The notes beneath the pieces were generated by a model. The model had not been told where the DNA came from. It searched no databases and saw nothing but the letters and a program-made list of their open reading frames with translations. A stretch of DNA of 64,000 nucleotides from Chloropicon primus (taxonomy: Eukaryota > Chlorophyta > Chloropicophyceae > Chloropicales > Chloropicaceae). The stretch lies in contig CP060754.1 of assembly GCA_023205875.1 (NCBI GenBank), positions 1,488,001 through 1,552,000 of the forward strand. The letters are read 5' to 3'. Within the stretch, counting starts at the first letter, position 1. Each line of letters opens with the position of its first letter. This document shows positions 17,424-26,955 of this stretch, one piece after another. A program made the position numbers and the translations under genes.

Positions 17424-20237
17424 ATGAAGGGGGATTGGTTTGCTTCGGATACGGACGAGGGGGGGGAGTCCTCCCAAGTGAGGCTGCAGAGGCACGAGGA
17501 GGTGGAGGTGGTTGACTACGGGTTTGGGCACTCGGACAGCGAGAGCGAGAGCAAGACGGAGAGGCTGAAGGAGCTCCTGAGGGATGACTCGTCCAAAGAT
17601 TTGAATCTTGGGAGCAGCAGGGGAGGAGGCTTGCCGAACGTCGACTTGGGGGTTTACTCCTCCAGGTCTCCTGCCAAGGCAGGGGAGGTGAAGGGGCGGC
17701 CAAGGGTGGGGCGTCGTGCTGCGGGGAGGGTCACCAGGTCAGAACCTGTGGAGCAAGACCACTTGAAGCAGGAGCAGCAGGAGAAGCAGGTGGCGCAGCA
17801 GGAGAAGCAGGTGGTCAGGGCCAAAAAAGGTTCTCCGGCGGGAGTGGGTGCGGGCTTCGTGACCAACTCCCTTTACGTGTCCCCGAACAAGGATAACAAT
17901 ATGCCTTCGCCCAAGCAGGAGAGGTCTGCGAGCTCCGTCACGGGTGAGTGGTCGCTCGACATGGACCAGATGCTTCCGGACAACAACATGCCGAAGCCGA
18001 AGGTGGGCAGGCGCCAGGGCCAGAAAGAACAGGCGGAGGGAGAGGCCGAGGCGACTTCCAAGGCCGTCACGTTCGAGAAGAGGTCTCCCAAGCAGGAGAA
18101 GCTCCCGTCCCTCAAGCCGTCTTCGCCAAAGATGACCATGTCCGCGGGGTACCAGCCTTCCTTCATGACTCGAGCGATAGAGATAGAGGACAGCAGGTCC
18201 GGCATCGAGGTTTCGGAAAGCATTGGTTTTGAGTACAGCGAGGACTTCGAGTCCTCTAGGAGCTCTCTGTCGCCGGCTAGAGTCCCGGACACGTCCGACG
18301 ATGCGATGTCGAGGCGGACCAAGCTGCCGAACACGGACGTGGCCGAATCCAGACGGCAAGAGCCCAGCGCGCCGTCCGAGGAGGTGAAGACTTTGCAGAA
18401 GAAGTACCCATCCTTGAGCCCCAAGGGGAAGGGCAAGACGGCGACCTCTCCCCCCGAGGCGACCAGCGTGGTGACGCCCAAGAAGACGAAGAAGAAGGCA
18501 AGCCCGAGCAAGGCCAAGAAGACGAGCCAGGCTGCGGACAAGACCGACGCCTCGAGCAGCGAAAGCAGGCTGGCGTCCCTGAAAACCAAGTTGGAGGCTA
18601 TGAAGTCGCAGAGCAACGAGTACCAGAAAGAGAAGGAGGCGGCCATGAAGACCAACCTTCAGGCTAAGGCTCAGAACAGAACCCTTGAGAAGGAGGTGGA
18701 GGATCTGAAAGCTTCGCTCGCGACAGCGCAGGAGGAGAACAAAAAGTTGAAGAGCGCGTACGAGCAGAAGAGCCAGGTGGAGAAGGACTCGATCTTGCAC
18801 GCCCAGGAGCTTGAAGAGAAGGTGATCTCCCTGAACGAGGAACTGCGGGAAAAGGACGACATTGCGAAGAGCATAACCAGCTTTGACGGAATTCAGAGTG
18901 CGAGGATGCTGCTCACGGTGAAGGACGAGAGGCCAGATACCTTCGACGACTTCCACCCCGTGATCAACGAGTTTCTGGAAGAAATCAGGTCGACCCTGAC
19001 GGACGAGAGGTCAAACCTCAGGAAGGAGCAGGAGAGGATCGACAAGCTTATGAGTTCCGTGAATCTGGACAAGCAGTCGAACAGCAAACAGATCAGCGTC
19101 ATTCAGGACAGGCAGAAAGAGGTCGAGAAGATGCAGCTCGCTCTGAGGGAGGAGAAATTGAAGATGGAGACTGAGATTGCGAGCGAGAGGGGCAAGATAA
19201 GGGACCAGATCGAGTCGGAGAGGAAGACGCTGAGGAAGCAGATCCAGTCCGAGCGTGACAAGTTCACGGACGAGATAAACTCTGGTCGCAAGAAGATGGA
19301 ATACGACAAGGAGTCCCTCCAAAGAAGCATCCGCCAGCTGAAGAGCGAAGAGGAGCTTCTCAAGGTGAAGATCCAGAGACTTGACGACGAATTCAATGTG
19401 CAGAGACAGAAGGTGGATGAGCAGACTGAGGTGGTCGAGCAGCTGCGTGCGAGCGTGCAGACAGAGAAGCAAGAGCTCGAAAGGAGCAAGCAAGAGCATG
19501 CTGCCGACAAGACAAAAGTCGACAAGGACCTGGCTCACATACAAAGGTTGAAGGAAGATGTCGAAAGGCAAATAAGGTCCGTGACGGAGGACAAAATCCT
19601 TGTCAACTCCGAGAGGCAGATATTGACAAAGCTTTCATCTGAGATCAATGACAAGGAGGCTCAGTTGGCTCGAAAGAAGGAGGAGCTCCGGGCCACCAAG
19701 GAGAGCGTCGAGAAGAACATGGAAAAGCTGGCTACCGAGAGAGTTGAGCTCGCCTACCAGCTCAAGCTCCTGACAGACGAGAGGCTGAAATCGTCCGCGG
19801 CCGCAAAGGAGGCCCGGGAGGCCGAAGTGCAGCTCAGAGCAAGGATGATGAAACAGCCTGGCCAGAGGAAGACGAGAAGCAGGGGGACTCAGCAGTGGGT
19901 GAGAGTCAACACTTCAGATGCCGGTGACCGGGGGCTCTCCTACGGGCTCAGGATGCAGCTCCTCATGGCAGAGCTCGAGAGGGAAAGGCAAACGATATCC
20001 CACGACAAGAAACGGAATGCTTTGCTCTTGGAGGCACAGGAGAAGTTTGTCTACGAAGCGAAGACCGAGCTGATGAGAGCCCACACCGTGTCTGACAAAG
20101 GAGTCTGGGCGGTGAAAACGGAAGCGCTCAAGACACCGAGACAAGAGATGGACCAGAGCTCTGAGTCAAGGCTGGATGCAAACGCATCATTCACCGCCTT
20201 CACGGATTTGACCCAGCTCACCACTGATGACGAGTAA
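17424..20237 (+). CDS. Long coiled-coil protein, possibly basal-body/centrosomal
   Basis: 937 residues from the ATG at 17424; the frame is open upstream through a GT microsatellite, so the start is the first sensible ATG. Residues 1-~390 are disordered and rich in Ser, Lys and Pro. They contain GFEYSEDFESSRSS (~270), a YSEDFE-type motif found in several ciliary and centrosomal proteins. From ~395 to ~830 the sequence is nearly continuous heptad-type coiled coil. The C-terminus holds a conserved-looking block (GLSYGLRMQLLMAELERERQ) and an acidic end. I cannot name the family with certainty; an FBF1-like transition-fibre protein is one option. The presence of a ciliary dynein gene elsewhere makes a basal-body role plausible, by inference only. 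Confidence 0.75.
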   Translation: MKGDWFASDTDEGGESSQVRLQRHEEVEVVDYGFGHSDSESESKTERLKELLRDDSSKDLNLGSSRGGGLPNVDLGVYSSRSPAKAGEVKGRPRVGRRAAGRVTRSEPVEQDHLKQEQQEKQVAQQEKQVVRAKKGSPAGVGAGFVTNSLYVSPNKDNNMPSPKQERSASSVTGEWSLDMDQMLPDNNMPKPKVGRRQGQKEQAEGEAEATSKAVTFEKRSPKQEKLPSLKPSSPKMTMSAGYQPSFMTRAIEIEDSRSGIEVSESIGFEYSEDFESSRSSLSPARVPDTSDDAMSRRTKLPNTDVAESRRQEPSAPSEEVKTLQKKYPSLSPKGKGKTATSPPEATSVVTPKKTKKKASPSKAKKTSQAADKTDASSSESRLASLKTKLEAMKSQSNEYQKEKEAAMKTNLQAKAQNRTLEKEVEDLKASLATAQEENKKLKSAYEQKSQVEKDSILHAQELEEKVISLNEELREKDDIAKSITSFDGIQSARMLLTVKDERPDTFDDFHPVINEFLEEIRSTLTDERSNLRKEQERIDKLMSSVNLDKQSNSKQISVIQDRQKEVEKMQLALREEKLKMETEIASERGKIRDQIESERKTLRKQIQSERDKFTDEINSGRKKMEYDKESLQRSIRQLKSEEELLKVKIQRLDDEFNVQRQKVDEQTEVVEQLRASVQTEKQELERSKQEHAADKTKVDKDLAHIQRLKEDVERQIRSVTEDKILVNSERQILTKLSSEINDKEAQLARKKEELRATKESVEKNMEKLATERVELAYQLKLLTDERLKSSAAAKEAREAEVQLRARMMKQPGQRKTRSRGTQQWVRVNTSDAGDRGLSYGLRMQLLMAELERERQTISHDKKRNALLLEAQEKFVYEAKTELMRAHTVSDKGVWAVKTEALKTPRQEMDQSSESRLDANASFTAFTDLTQLTTDDE

Positions 20238-20529
20238 GAGCGCGAGCGGAGAACCAGTGCTGTATTCTACATCATCAAGTTAGGGATCACAACCAAACCG
20301 CTTGGAAAATAAATGGGCGCGGATTCGGGCCAGGACCCTTGCAGTGAATGCCACTGGGCTTGCGGTAAAATCATGAATTCCCACAGCGTCACAGCCCACC
20401 GCTTTAGGATCTTTAGGGCGTTTGCTATGCTACGGGCCTCGCTCCGTGGACTTTGTAATATTAGGAATGTGCGTTAGAAGCCAATCGGGAAAATCGTTGG
20501 GTGCGGGACAGATTGAATCAGTGGAAGAC
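20238..20529. other. Convergent spacer; may hold a C-terminal exon of the C2 gene
   Basis: 292 bp of lower G+C between convergent genes. On the minus strand a perfect donor (GTGAGT) overlaps the C2 gene's stop codon. An 83-nt GT..AG interval with CTAAC then joins to an open frame of 62 codons (20450-20265 side). This alternative ending is reported in the findings. Confidence 0.35.
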
Positions 20530-21735
20530 TCACCTATGGGTGGCTCGGGAGAGCTTGTGAGCCAAAGTTCTAACGGCTTCTGCGCTGGCTGAGAGGTAGG
20601 AGAGCGCCGCCGGGACGGCGAGCCAGGCCAGGAGGAGAAATCCTCCGAAAAACAGTGCTGACACGAGAAAGAACAGGGCAAGCAAGAGCAAAGACTGGGC
20701 ATTCGACTTCTTTCTCCCGCTCCCTCCTTTCTTTCTGCCAGGACTTTTCGACGGGCTAGCGAAGGACGGGTACAGACCTTTCCTGCCTTGCCCAAACCGA
20801 GCATCCATTTTTTCCTTGTGCGGGATCGCCACGTCTGGCAATTCCTTCTGTTCCAGAGCTCTGGAGATTGAAACCCAATCGACTCTTGAAGGCGGCTTCC
20901 ACATGTTGTTGATGACCGGGAGAGGGGCGTCCTTCCCCCCCTCCTTCTCTTCTGCATGAGATGGGGAGTCCACCTCGTCATCCTGCTGAGGGTCCACTCC
21001 TTGGACCTCAGCGGGACTGGTGCTGGGAGCATCGAGGGCCCCCTCCTCCTCCCGCGCAGCGTCGCTGTCGCTGGCCGGCTCGCTCAGACCCGGGGGCGGG
21101 CTCTCCTTGGAGCGGATGAACACTTTCACTCCCAACTGACCCAGCGTGAACAGGGGTATCTTCGAGGCACGCGCCTGACCGCTCCTCGGAATGATGTCCA
21201 CCCACTGGAGCGGCAAGCTCTCTCCGCTCTCGAGGGTCCGCAGAGGCGCCGCGTCCTCTGATGCAAGCAGCACCACCGTCCTCCCCAAGCTCCTGATTGG
21301 CATTGGAATCGACGTGGACAGGTTCGACCCGTCCTCCTCACCGTGCGCGGCGGGGCCCAGGCTCGCCAGGGATGGTCCATCCTTCACGGCGGTCGCCATG
21401 TGCGTGTCTGCCCTGTCAAGGTGCGCATTGCAAGTGTACAGGTCGATGATGAGGTGCTCCTTCTTCCTGTTGTCGAAGTCCTCCCTCTTCACGCGGAAGA
21501 TGAACTCCTCTTCCCATTGCGGGTGCTTGCTCGCTTTCACCAACCTCGTGGTCGCGACCTGGTTCCCCAATTTCAGCACCAAGTACAACCGGGGCCCCCT
21601 TCCACCCTCCAGCGCGTTCGTCAGGGACGGGAGGTTCTTGGCGCCCAGCACCTGCACCTCCACCTCAATAATCCTTCCCCTCCCCTCCTCCCCCCCCTCC
21701 TCCTCCTCGTGACGGGTGCGCGTTCCCTCGTACAT
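20530..21735 (-). CDS. C2-domain protein with C-terminal membrane anchor
   Basis: 401 residues. After an acidic N-terminus, a C2-type beta-sandwich runs from ~23 (IIEVEVQVLGAKNLPSL, RLYLVLKLGNQVATTRLVKA, WEEEFIFRV, HLIIDLYTCN) to ~225 with a long insertion. The calcium-binding Asp pattern is not obvious, so Ca2+ dependence is doubtful. A disordered acidic linker (~225-300) and a Lys-rich patch lead to a hydrophobic stretch (~345-380; LLLLALFFLVSALFFGGFLL) long enough for one span or a hairpin. It is probably a tail-anchored membrane-contact or trafficking protein, by inference. The stop at 20530 sits inside a perfect splice donor. Confidence 0.8.
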   Translation of the reverse strand: MYEGTRTRHEEEEGGEEGRGRIIEVEVQVLGAKNLPSLTNALEGGRGPRLYLVLKLGNQVATTRLVKASKHPQWEEEFIFRVKREDFDNRKKEHLIIDLYTCNAHLDRADTHMATAVKDGPSLASLGPAAHGEEDGSNLSTSIPMPIRSLGRTVVLLASEDAAPLRTLESGESLPLQWVDIIPRSGQARASKIPLFTLGQLGVKVFIRSKESPPPGLSEPASDSDAAREEEGALDAPSTSPAEVQGVDPQQDDEVDSPSHAEEKEGGKDAPLPVINNMWKPPSRVDWVSISRALEQKELPDVAIPHKEKMDARFGQGRKGLYPSFASPSKSPGRKKGGSGRKKSNAQSLLLLALFFLVSALFFGGFLLLAWLAVPAALSYLSASAEAVRTLAHKLSRATHR

Positions 21736-22116
21736 CGCAACACACCTGGACGTCGAAACCGCGACCTTTGCAATCGAAACCCCAAGAGACGCACCGTATT
21801 CCCATCACGGTGATGCCATCACCACCTCCTCCTGTCTACGCTCCTGCGTCCCGTCCGTCGTCCTCGTCGACCACTCTCCCACTTGGCGTCGCTCGCTCAG
21901 CTAAGCTTGACGACGACGAGAACGAGAATAATTGGGAGCGCCAGAGGAGCGTTATTTTCGGCGTCTCTGTGTGTAACGCTTTTTTTTTCTCTGTTTCGTT
22001 CGGAGAGGGAGGACGTCCTCGGGAGGTGCGGGGTCACGGGCTTGAGGAGAGTTCCTGCTTTGCGCGCTGCGTCCTCTTCTCCCTCCTCGGGGCCACAAAG
22101 CAAGCAAGCAAGCGCC
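21736..22116. promoter_or_regulatory. Divergent spacer of the C2 and LMBD2 genes
   Basis: 381 bp between opposed ATGs. It shows CT/CTCCTC-rich DNA, a T8 run near 21981, and CAAGCAAGCAAG just before the LMBD2 ATG. No RNA gene or repeat of note. Confidence 0.4.
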
Positions 22117-24435
22117 ATGATTAGCGGTCCGGTCGTGATGCTCTTCGTGATAGGGGTGCCCATCATAGCGGGAGTGACTTTGCTCCTTCTCAGGAGGATG
22201 CCAGTCAAGTCGACCTCCGTCGCCGTCAAGCTGGACGTCGGGGTGGCCTGGGTAGCCGCCCTGAGCATTCTCCTCCTCGTTCCGCTTGACATAGCCGACA
22301 CCTTTTACGCCTACAACAACCACGGGAGCTACTACCCGGGGCCTGGTCTGAACCACACGCGTGGGGTGGGCGGCGGGGACGGCTACTACCGTGCGGTGCT
22401 GGGCTCCGTCGCCGCGCTGGCGGGGGAGGCCGAGCGCCGGGACACGCGCTCCCAACAGGTTTTGAGCATATGCTGGGAGATTGTGTACTGGTACACGTTC
22501 GCGGCGATGATGGCCATCCTGCCGTTCCACCAAGAGTTCGCGGACTCTGGGGGCTTCACGCGGTGGGAGAGAACGCTGTGGTCCCTCCGGCAGAACCTGC
22601 TGTTCATCCTTGTCGCGGGATCCATCGGGGCCGTCGGGATCCTCATCCTCCTCGCGTCCCACAGGCTGACGGTGGACTCCCTGCTGGGGTTCGTGATTGC
22701 CACCAGCAACGCCTTCGGGCTTTGCCTGGTGCTCCTCCTTCTCGGCTACGGCCTGGTGGACTTGCCCCGGAAAATTTGGAGGTTGGCCGCCGCGGGGTCT
22801 GACGAGAAGGAGTCTCACATGCACCAGGCCATCGGCTTGCAGGCGGAGCGAACGAAGAAGACTCACAAAGAAGTTTGCCGGATGATCTCAATCGTCAGGG
22901 AAGTAAGCAAGTACTTTGGGGCAAGGGACCCCCTGCGCAAGTACATGGATATCGTGGAGGCCACCATCGATTTGGAGCTGGAAGCTGAGCTCTTCTCGAG
23001 CCACGAGCTCGTCCCGAGCCAAGAGAGCTTCTCTGGAGCAGGGTGCGGTTACAACTTCAAGCTCGAGAACGAGGACCTTGAATTCGAGTACGCGGATGTC
23101 CACCAGCTTGGCCTGCTCAGGAGAGACGTCAGGAAAGCCCAGGAGGGCTACAAGCGCGAGCGGAGTCGGTACGTGACGCTAGTGAAGCAAGGGTTCGCAA
23201 GCGTGTACAAGATTCATGTGGGGAAGGGCAGCGGGCATGACCCTTATGATGTTGCCCGGGAGGAGGAGAGCTTTCTGCTCTCTCAGGGAGAGCCAGCGGG
23301 CCCCGCAAATGCCGTGGCCGGCATCAGAAACAAGGCCACCGTGGGCATGAGAAAGATCTCCTCCAAGTACAACAAGTACTTGGCTCCCACAGTGCTGCGG
23401 ATATTCTCCGTGTTCCTCTACTTTCTCTCGACGTGCATTGTGCTGGCCCAGCTTACAATTTACGAGGGCCTCCCGGTGTGGCTGAAGAAGGTCTCCCCCC
23501 TGAAGCTCTTCATCGGTCTGATGGAGCCCAACTTGATGCTGATCCAAATATCGTGCCTGGCCCTGGTCGGATACATTTTGGCAACCTGTTGGTTCTCCAT
23601 GTTCAAGCTCAAAGTCTTCTCTATATACGTGATGGTCCCGAAGCACACTCCGAGCAACAGCATGCTTATGAACGCCATGCTGCTCTGCAGGCTCGCGGCC
23701 CCCATCGCCTTCAACTTCATGATGATTGCCATGCCGATGACTCAAGACGATGCGGTGGACGTGAGGCAGACGACCTTTTACAAGGAGTTCGGGGAGAAGA
23801 TGCTCGATTTGAGCAGTTTGGGCAACTTTTTGGGCCTCGCATCGCTGTCCTTCACCACGTTCGCCCCCGTGGTCATGCTTCCCTACATTTTGTTCATCTT
23901 GTTCAAGAAGACGAGCCTGGTGGAGCAGCTCTCCGCTCTCTGCAAGTGCTGCAAGAAGAACAGGCTGGAAAAAAGGTTTGAGGGGTACCAGTTTGAGGAG
24001 GAGGAGGTCGACAACGACGATTCGAGCTTTGGGCAGAGGCTCCTGGAGAAGGAGCTTGGCTACTTCCAGGGGGGCTTGAGTCTCGGCAAAGCGCTCCGAG
24101 AGGCTCTGGCCGAGGAGGCGAGGGAGCAAGGCAGAAAGCAGACGGGTCCGTTCTGGAAGAGAAAGAGCCCAGAGCCACTGATACGACCCCCGCGAGCTGC
24201 TGCCGGGGCTGGACCCTCGCAGCCGAACCTCAAGGACAAGATCAGAGATCGAATGAAGGGGTGGGGCATCGGCAGCGGCGCACGAAAGGCTTCGCAGCCT
24301 CTGACACGGTGGCACAAGACCTACGGTCGAGTGGGGCGCAACGGGGATGACCCTAGCGGCAGCAGCAGCACTGCTGAGGAGAACCAGAAGAAGACCAAAA
24401 CCGAGGAGCTGGACGATATCTTCAGGAACTTGTAA
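22117..24435 (+). CDS. LMBR1-domain membrane protein, LMBD2 type
   Basis: 772 residues. The ATG at 22117 opens directly into the first membrane span (VVMLFVIGVPIIAGVTLLLL), as in LMBD2 proteins. About nine hydrophobic spans follow in the family arrangement. Two cytosolic coiled regions are seen, ~245-290 and ~300-400. The C-terminal ~190 residues are soluble, with FGQRLLEKELGYFQGG and a basic tail ending EELDDIFRNL, resembling plant LMBR1-like proteins. The family is linked in animals to receptor trafficking and in plants is little studied; the function here is unknown. Codon use is like the neighbours. No introns. Confidence 0.9.
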   Translation: MISGPVVMLFVIGVPIIAGVTLLLLRRMPVKSTSVAVKLDVGVAWVAALSILLLVPLDIADTFYAYNNHGSYYPGPGLNHTRGVGGGDGYYRAVLGSVAALAGEAERRDTRSQQVLSICWEIVYWYTFAAMMAILPFHQEFADSGGFTRWERTLWSLRQNLLFILVAGSIGAVGILILLASHRLTVDSLLGFVIATSNAFGLCLVLLLLGYGLVDLPRKIWRLAAAGSDEKESHMHQAIGLQAERTKKTHKEVCRMISIVREVSKYFGARDPLRKYMDIVEATIDLELEAELFSSHELVPSQESFSGAGCGYNFKLENEDLEFEYADVHQLGLLRRDVRKAQEGYKRERSRYVTLVKQGFASVYKIHVGKGSGHDPYDVAREEESFLLSQGEPAGPANAVAGIRNKATVGMRKISSKYNKYLAPTVLRIFSVFLYFLSTCIVLAQLTIYEGLPVWLKKVSPLKLFIGLMEPNLMLIQISCLALVGYILATCWFSMFKLKVFSIYVMVPKHTPSNSMLMNAMLLCRLAAPIAFNFMMIAMPMTQDDAVDVRQTTFYKEFGEKMLDLSSLGNFLGLASLSFTTFAPVVMLPYILFILFKKTSLVEQLSALCKCCKKNRLEKRFEGYQFEEEEVDNDDSSFGQRLLEKELGYFQGGLSLGKALREALAEEAREQGRKQTGPFWKRKSPEPLIRPPRAAAGAGPSQPNLKDKIRDRMKGWGIGSGARKASQPLTRWHKTYGRVGRNGDDPSGSSSTAEENQKKTKTEELDDIFRNL

Positions 24436-24694
24436 AATCGCGTATATAGACAATACTTTTTACCCGAGGTAGCCTTGGGTACAAAAAAACTCTCCTTGGT
24501 GTACAAAAAATAAAAATCGGGCCTCTCTCAAAATTGTTGCTCATCACAGCAGGGCAGAAAACTGTTTCAAAGTTCCCCCAGGGGGCGAGGGGTGGACGCC
24601 TTGCTGTCGAGCGCGATTCGCCAAGGGTGTTCAGTCGTCGCCCTCCTCGGCGAACACCCTTGGTGAGAGCCAAAGAGAGAGCCAAAGAGAGAGC

Positions 24695-24725
<31 letters not shown>

Positions 24726-24791
24726 TTGACAAGGATGGAGAAAGTGTCAGAGGGAGTGCATCCTAGGGATTCGACTAGGATTCGTTCTTTC
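24436..24791. other. Convergent spacer with a 12-bp inverted repeat and GA tract
   Basis: 356 bp between two convergent genes. CCAAGGGTGTTC at 24621-24632 pairs perfectly with GAACACCCTTGG at 24652-24663 around a 19-nt loop. Three GAGAGCCAAA repeats follow at about 24665-24697, then a GA run to 24725. The hairpin could lie in the 3' UTR of either gene. Confidence 0.65.
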
Positions 24792-25292
24792 TCAGGCGGA
24801 TTCTCCTTCTCCTTCTTCGTACCTTCGGTCCAAGTAGCGCGGCTGAATGCCGGTTCCGGCGCAGGTCGTGCAGACCTTTTTCCCCGCGCCTGAGCAGTTC
24901 ACGCAAATCGACATCCTCGTCTCCCCACTCCCGAGGGTCATGGGCGTCTGTCCCATGCCGCTGCAAAACCTGCACATGGACTCTGCAGTTCCTCGACACA
25001 CGAAGCAGACCTGGGAGTTGGGTCTCTTCTCCGAGGCTTCCGAAGCGGATTGATAAAACATCGGCACGGCAACTCCAGCGGCGATTCCTCCGGCGCCGCC
25101 CAGGAACAAGAGCATCGTCTGGAAAACGTTCAGGGCGGTTTCCTCCTCCGCGAACATGTCGACCGCGCGGGTCAGAGTGACGCCCCCCCTCTTCGCCCGG
25201 CGCCCCCCACACCTCAGCACCGGTCTCTGCGGACCGACGACGGGCTTCACTGAGGCCACCCCTCGTCCCCTCCCCGTCCCTCCGCCTTTCAT
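24792..25292 (-). CDS. DnaJ-type zinc-finger protein, probably plastid (BSD2/LQY1/PSA2-like class)
   Basis: 166 residues. Two pairs of CxxCxG-type repeats bind two zinc ions as in the DnaJ cysteine-rich domain, without a J domain: CFVCRGTAESMCRFCSGMG, then CVNCSGAGKKVCTTCAGTG. The block GIQPRYLDRR at the C-terminus is typical of small plant chloroplast zinc-finger proteins. An Arg-rich N-terminus (~1-40) may be a transit peptide, and a hydrophobic segment (~50-72; NVFQTMLLFLGGAGGIAAGV) suggests a thylakoid or envelope anchor. Likely a thiol/chaperone-type factor in photosystem assembly, by family. The ATG at 25292 is the first that excludes a GA-repeat leader. Confidence 0.85.
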   Translation of the reverse strand: MKGGGTGRGRGVASVKPVVGPQRPVLRCGGRRAKRGGVTLTRAVDMFAEEETALNVFQTMLLFLGGAGGIAAGVAVPMFYQSASEASEKRPNSQVCFVCRGTAESMCRFCSGMGQTPMTLGSGETRMSICVNCSGAGKKVCTTCAGTGIQPRYLDRRYEEGEGESA

Positions 25293-25631
25293 TTCTTTCG
25301 TCTTCGTATGCACACACGCACTCCCTCTCTCTCTCTCGCACGCACACACACACTCTTCTCTCTCTCTCTCCACGGTACGGTAAAGACGAAAGATCGCGTT
25401 TTAGTCCCTCCAATCCTCCAAGCCGAGCGCCGTTTGCTTTGTGCGAGGTACCGAATACGAAAGAGAGAGGCTCGGTCCTTCCGCCCTTCGCCCTTTCCAC
25501 CTCGTGAGGTCCTCCTCTCGGCGTCTCTCTCCCTGACTCCAAGCCTCCTCTTCACTCACCTCACTTCCTTTCCTCCGGGCGGCCGTTACCTTTCGTCGCG
25601 TCGGTTACTTTCGAGGAATGCGACGAGGGCG
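25293..25631. promoter_or_regulatory. Divergent spacer of the DnaJ-type and MRH genes
   Basis: 339 bp with CT runs (about 25321-25371), which are GA runs in the DnaJ-type transcript. An ATG at 25618 starts a short frame that overlaps the MRH start in another frame, a possible uORF. No gene seen. Confidence 0.45.
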
Positions 25632-26884
25632 ATGGCGATGAGGAGGGTGTTGCTCGGTTTTGTTGTGTTGTTGAGCCTTGCGGTTGCGCCGGAGGGGAAG
25701 AGGGGGGGCACGAAGAGGGGTCCGACACCTGGGCCGCCGAACACCGTGAACACGCTAGCTGCGGAGCAACAATGCAAGCTGACGGATGGCCAAACGGGAG
25801 CGATCTATGACCTCAGCCCTCTCCATAGGATCAATTATGTAAGCGAGGGCGACGGGGTGGGCTGCGGGAGGCCTCGTCTCTGCGGCGTGGCTTGCGTTTC
25901 GATTGAACTGACTCCTTCGCCGGCTGCATCTTGTTTGCTTGTTTTGCTTGTTTGGGGTTTGGGGCTGCGCAGGTCGACAAGAAGTTCTTCGTGATCCACG
26001 GTGCTTCGGGAGGACCTTTCGACCACGTGGACACGGTGTACGACTACCACTTCACGCTCTGCGGGGCGAGGCCGCCGACGCCTCTGAACTGCATGGGGAG
26101 CCCCGACATCTTCCGGGCCCCTGCGTACCAGATCGCTCGCAAGAAGCAGGACAACCCAGACGTCGAGGAGCCTGGGACCCTGAGGAACTGCGCGGCCATC
26201 GGAAGCGGGGAAAGGGGCGATTGGACCTACAGGCTCATCGACAAGGACGATCCCTCTGCCGGCGTCCAGATCGATTACACCGGCGGCCAGGAGTGCCACA
26301 AGCGCACCGTGGTGAAGACGAAGACGGAGACGGGGAGGGACAAGAGGGTTGTCAAGTGGATCCCAACGCCGAGGACGACGACCATCAGGATGACTTGCAA
26401 CCCCGGAGGGCCCGAGCCCTCCCGAGAGAAGAAGGACAGGGACGGGAACGTGGGGAGACTCGTCGGGGAGACGCAGACTGTTCACGCCTCGGAGGACGAC
26501 ATGTGCCACTACACTCTGACTTGGGAGAGCCCTTACGGATGTCCCATCAACAAGAAGATCCGCAGCGTGAGCGACCGGAGGGCCAGCGACCCCGTCTTCA
26601 CGTCGGACAGCTCTGGATTCCACGTGAGAACGAGGGGGAAGCAAGGCTTCCTGTCCAAGCTCCTCAAGCTCCTCACGTTCGTCTTCTTCTGCGTCCTCGG
26701 CCTCGTCGGAGTTCAGATGTTCAGGCACAGGAAGTGGATGAAGATCATTCTCCCCCAGATGACGGACAAGAGCCGCCTCCAGCAGAAGCTCGCGAGGAAG
26801 AAGTTCGTCAAGCTGATCACCACTCTAGATACCAAAACAGCAAAGCGCATGGCCCCCAACGGCGGGACGAGAGCTCTGGTCTGA
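25632..26884 (+). CDS. MRH-domain (mannose-6-phosphate-receptor-like) membrane protein, two exons
   Basis: 372 residues. Exon 1 is 25632-25838 (69 codons), exon 2 25973-26884, phase 0. The 134-bp intron is GTAAGC..GCAG with CTGAC. A signal peptide (VLLGFVVLLSLAVA) precedes an MRH/ATG27-type lectin domain: GAIYDLSPL, YDYHFTLCG, GSGERGDWTYRLIDKDD, DYTGGQECH, RMTCNP, EDDMCHYTLTWESPYGCP. One membrane span (LLTFVFFCVLGLVGVQMF, ~310) and a basic ~55-residue cytosolic tail follow. It could be a lectin-like cargo receptor of the Golgi-endosome system or an ATG27 relative; the tail is longer than usual. The spliced product and domain are well supported, the precise role not. Confidence 0.88.
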
Positions 26885-26955
26885 GGAGTCGGGCATACTT
26901 TTTCGGAAAGTTCTGCACAAAAAGCGTTACAAGGAAAAAAATATAAACTGTTTTC

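Noticed and set aside
20238-20529. A tRNA or other small RNA gene in this lower-G+C spacer
   Set aside because: I could not fold a cloverleaf or find A and B boxes; the only notable signal is the possible splice event.
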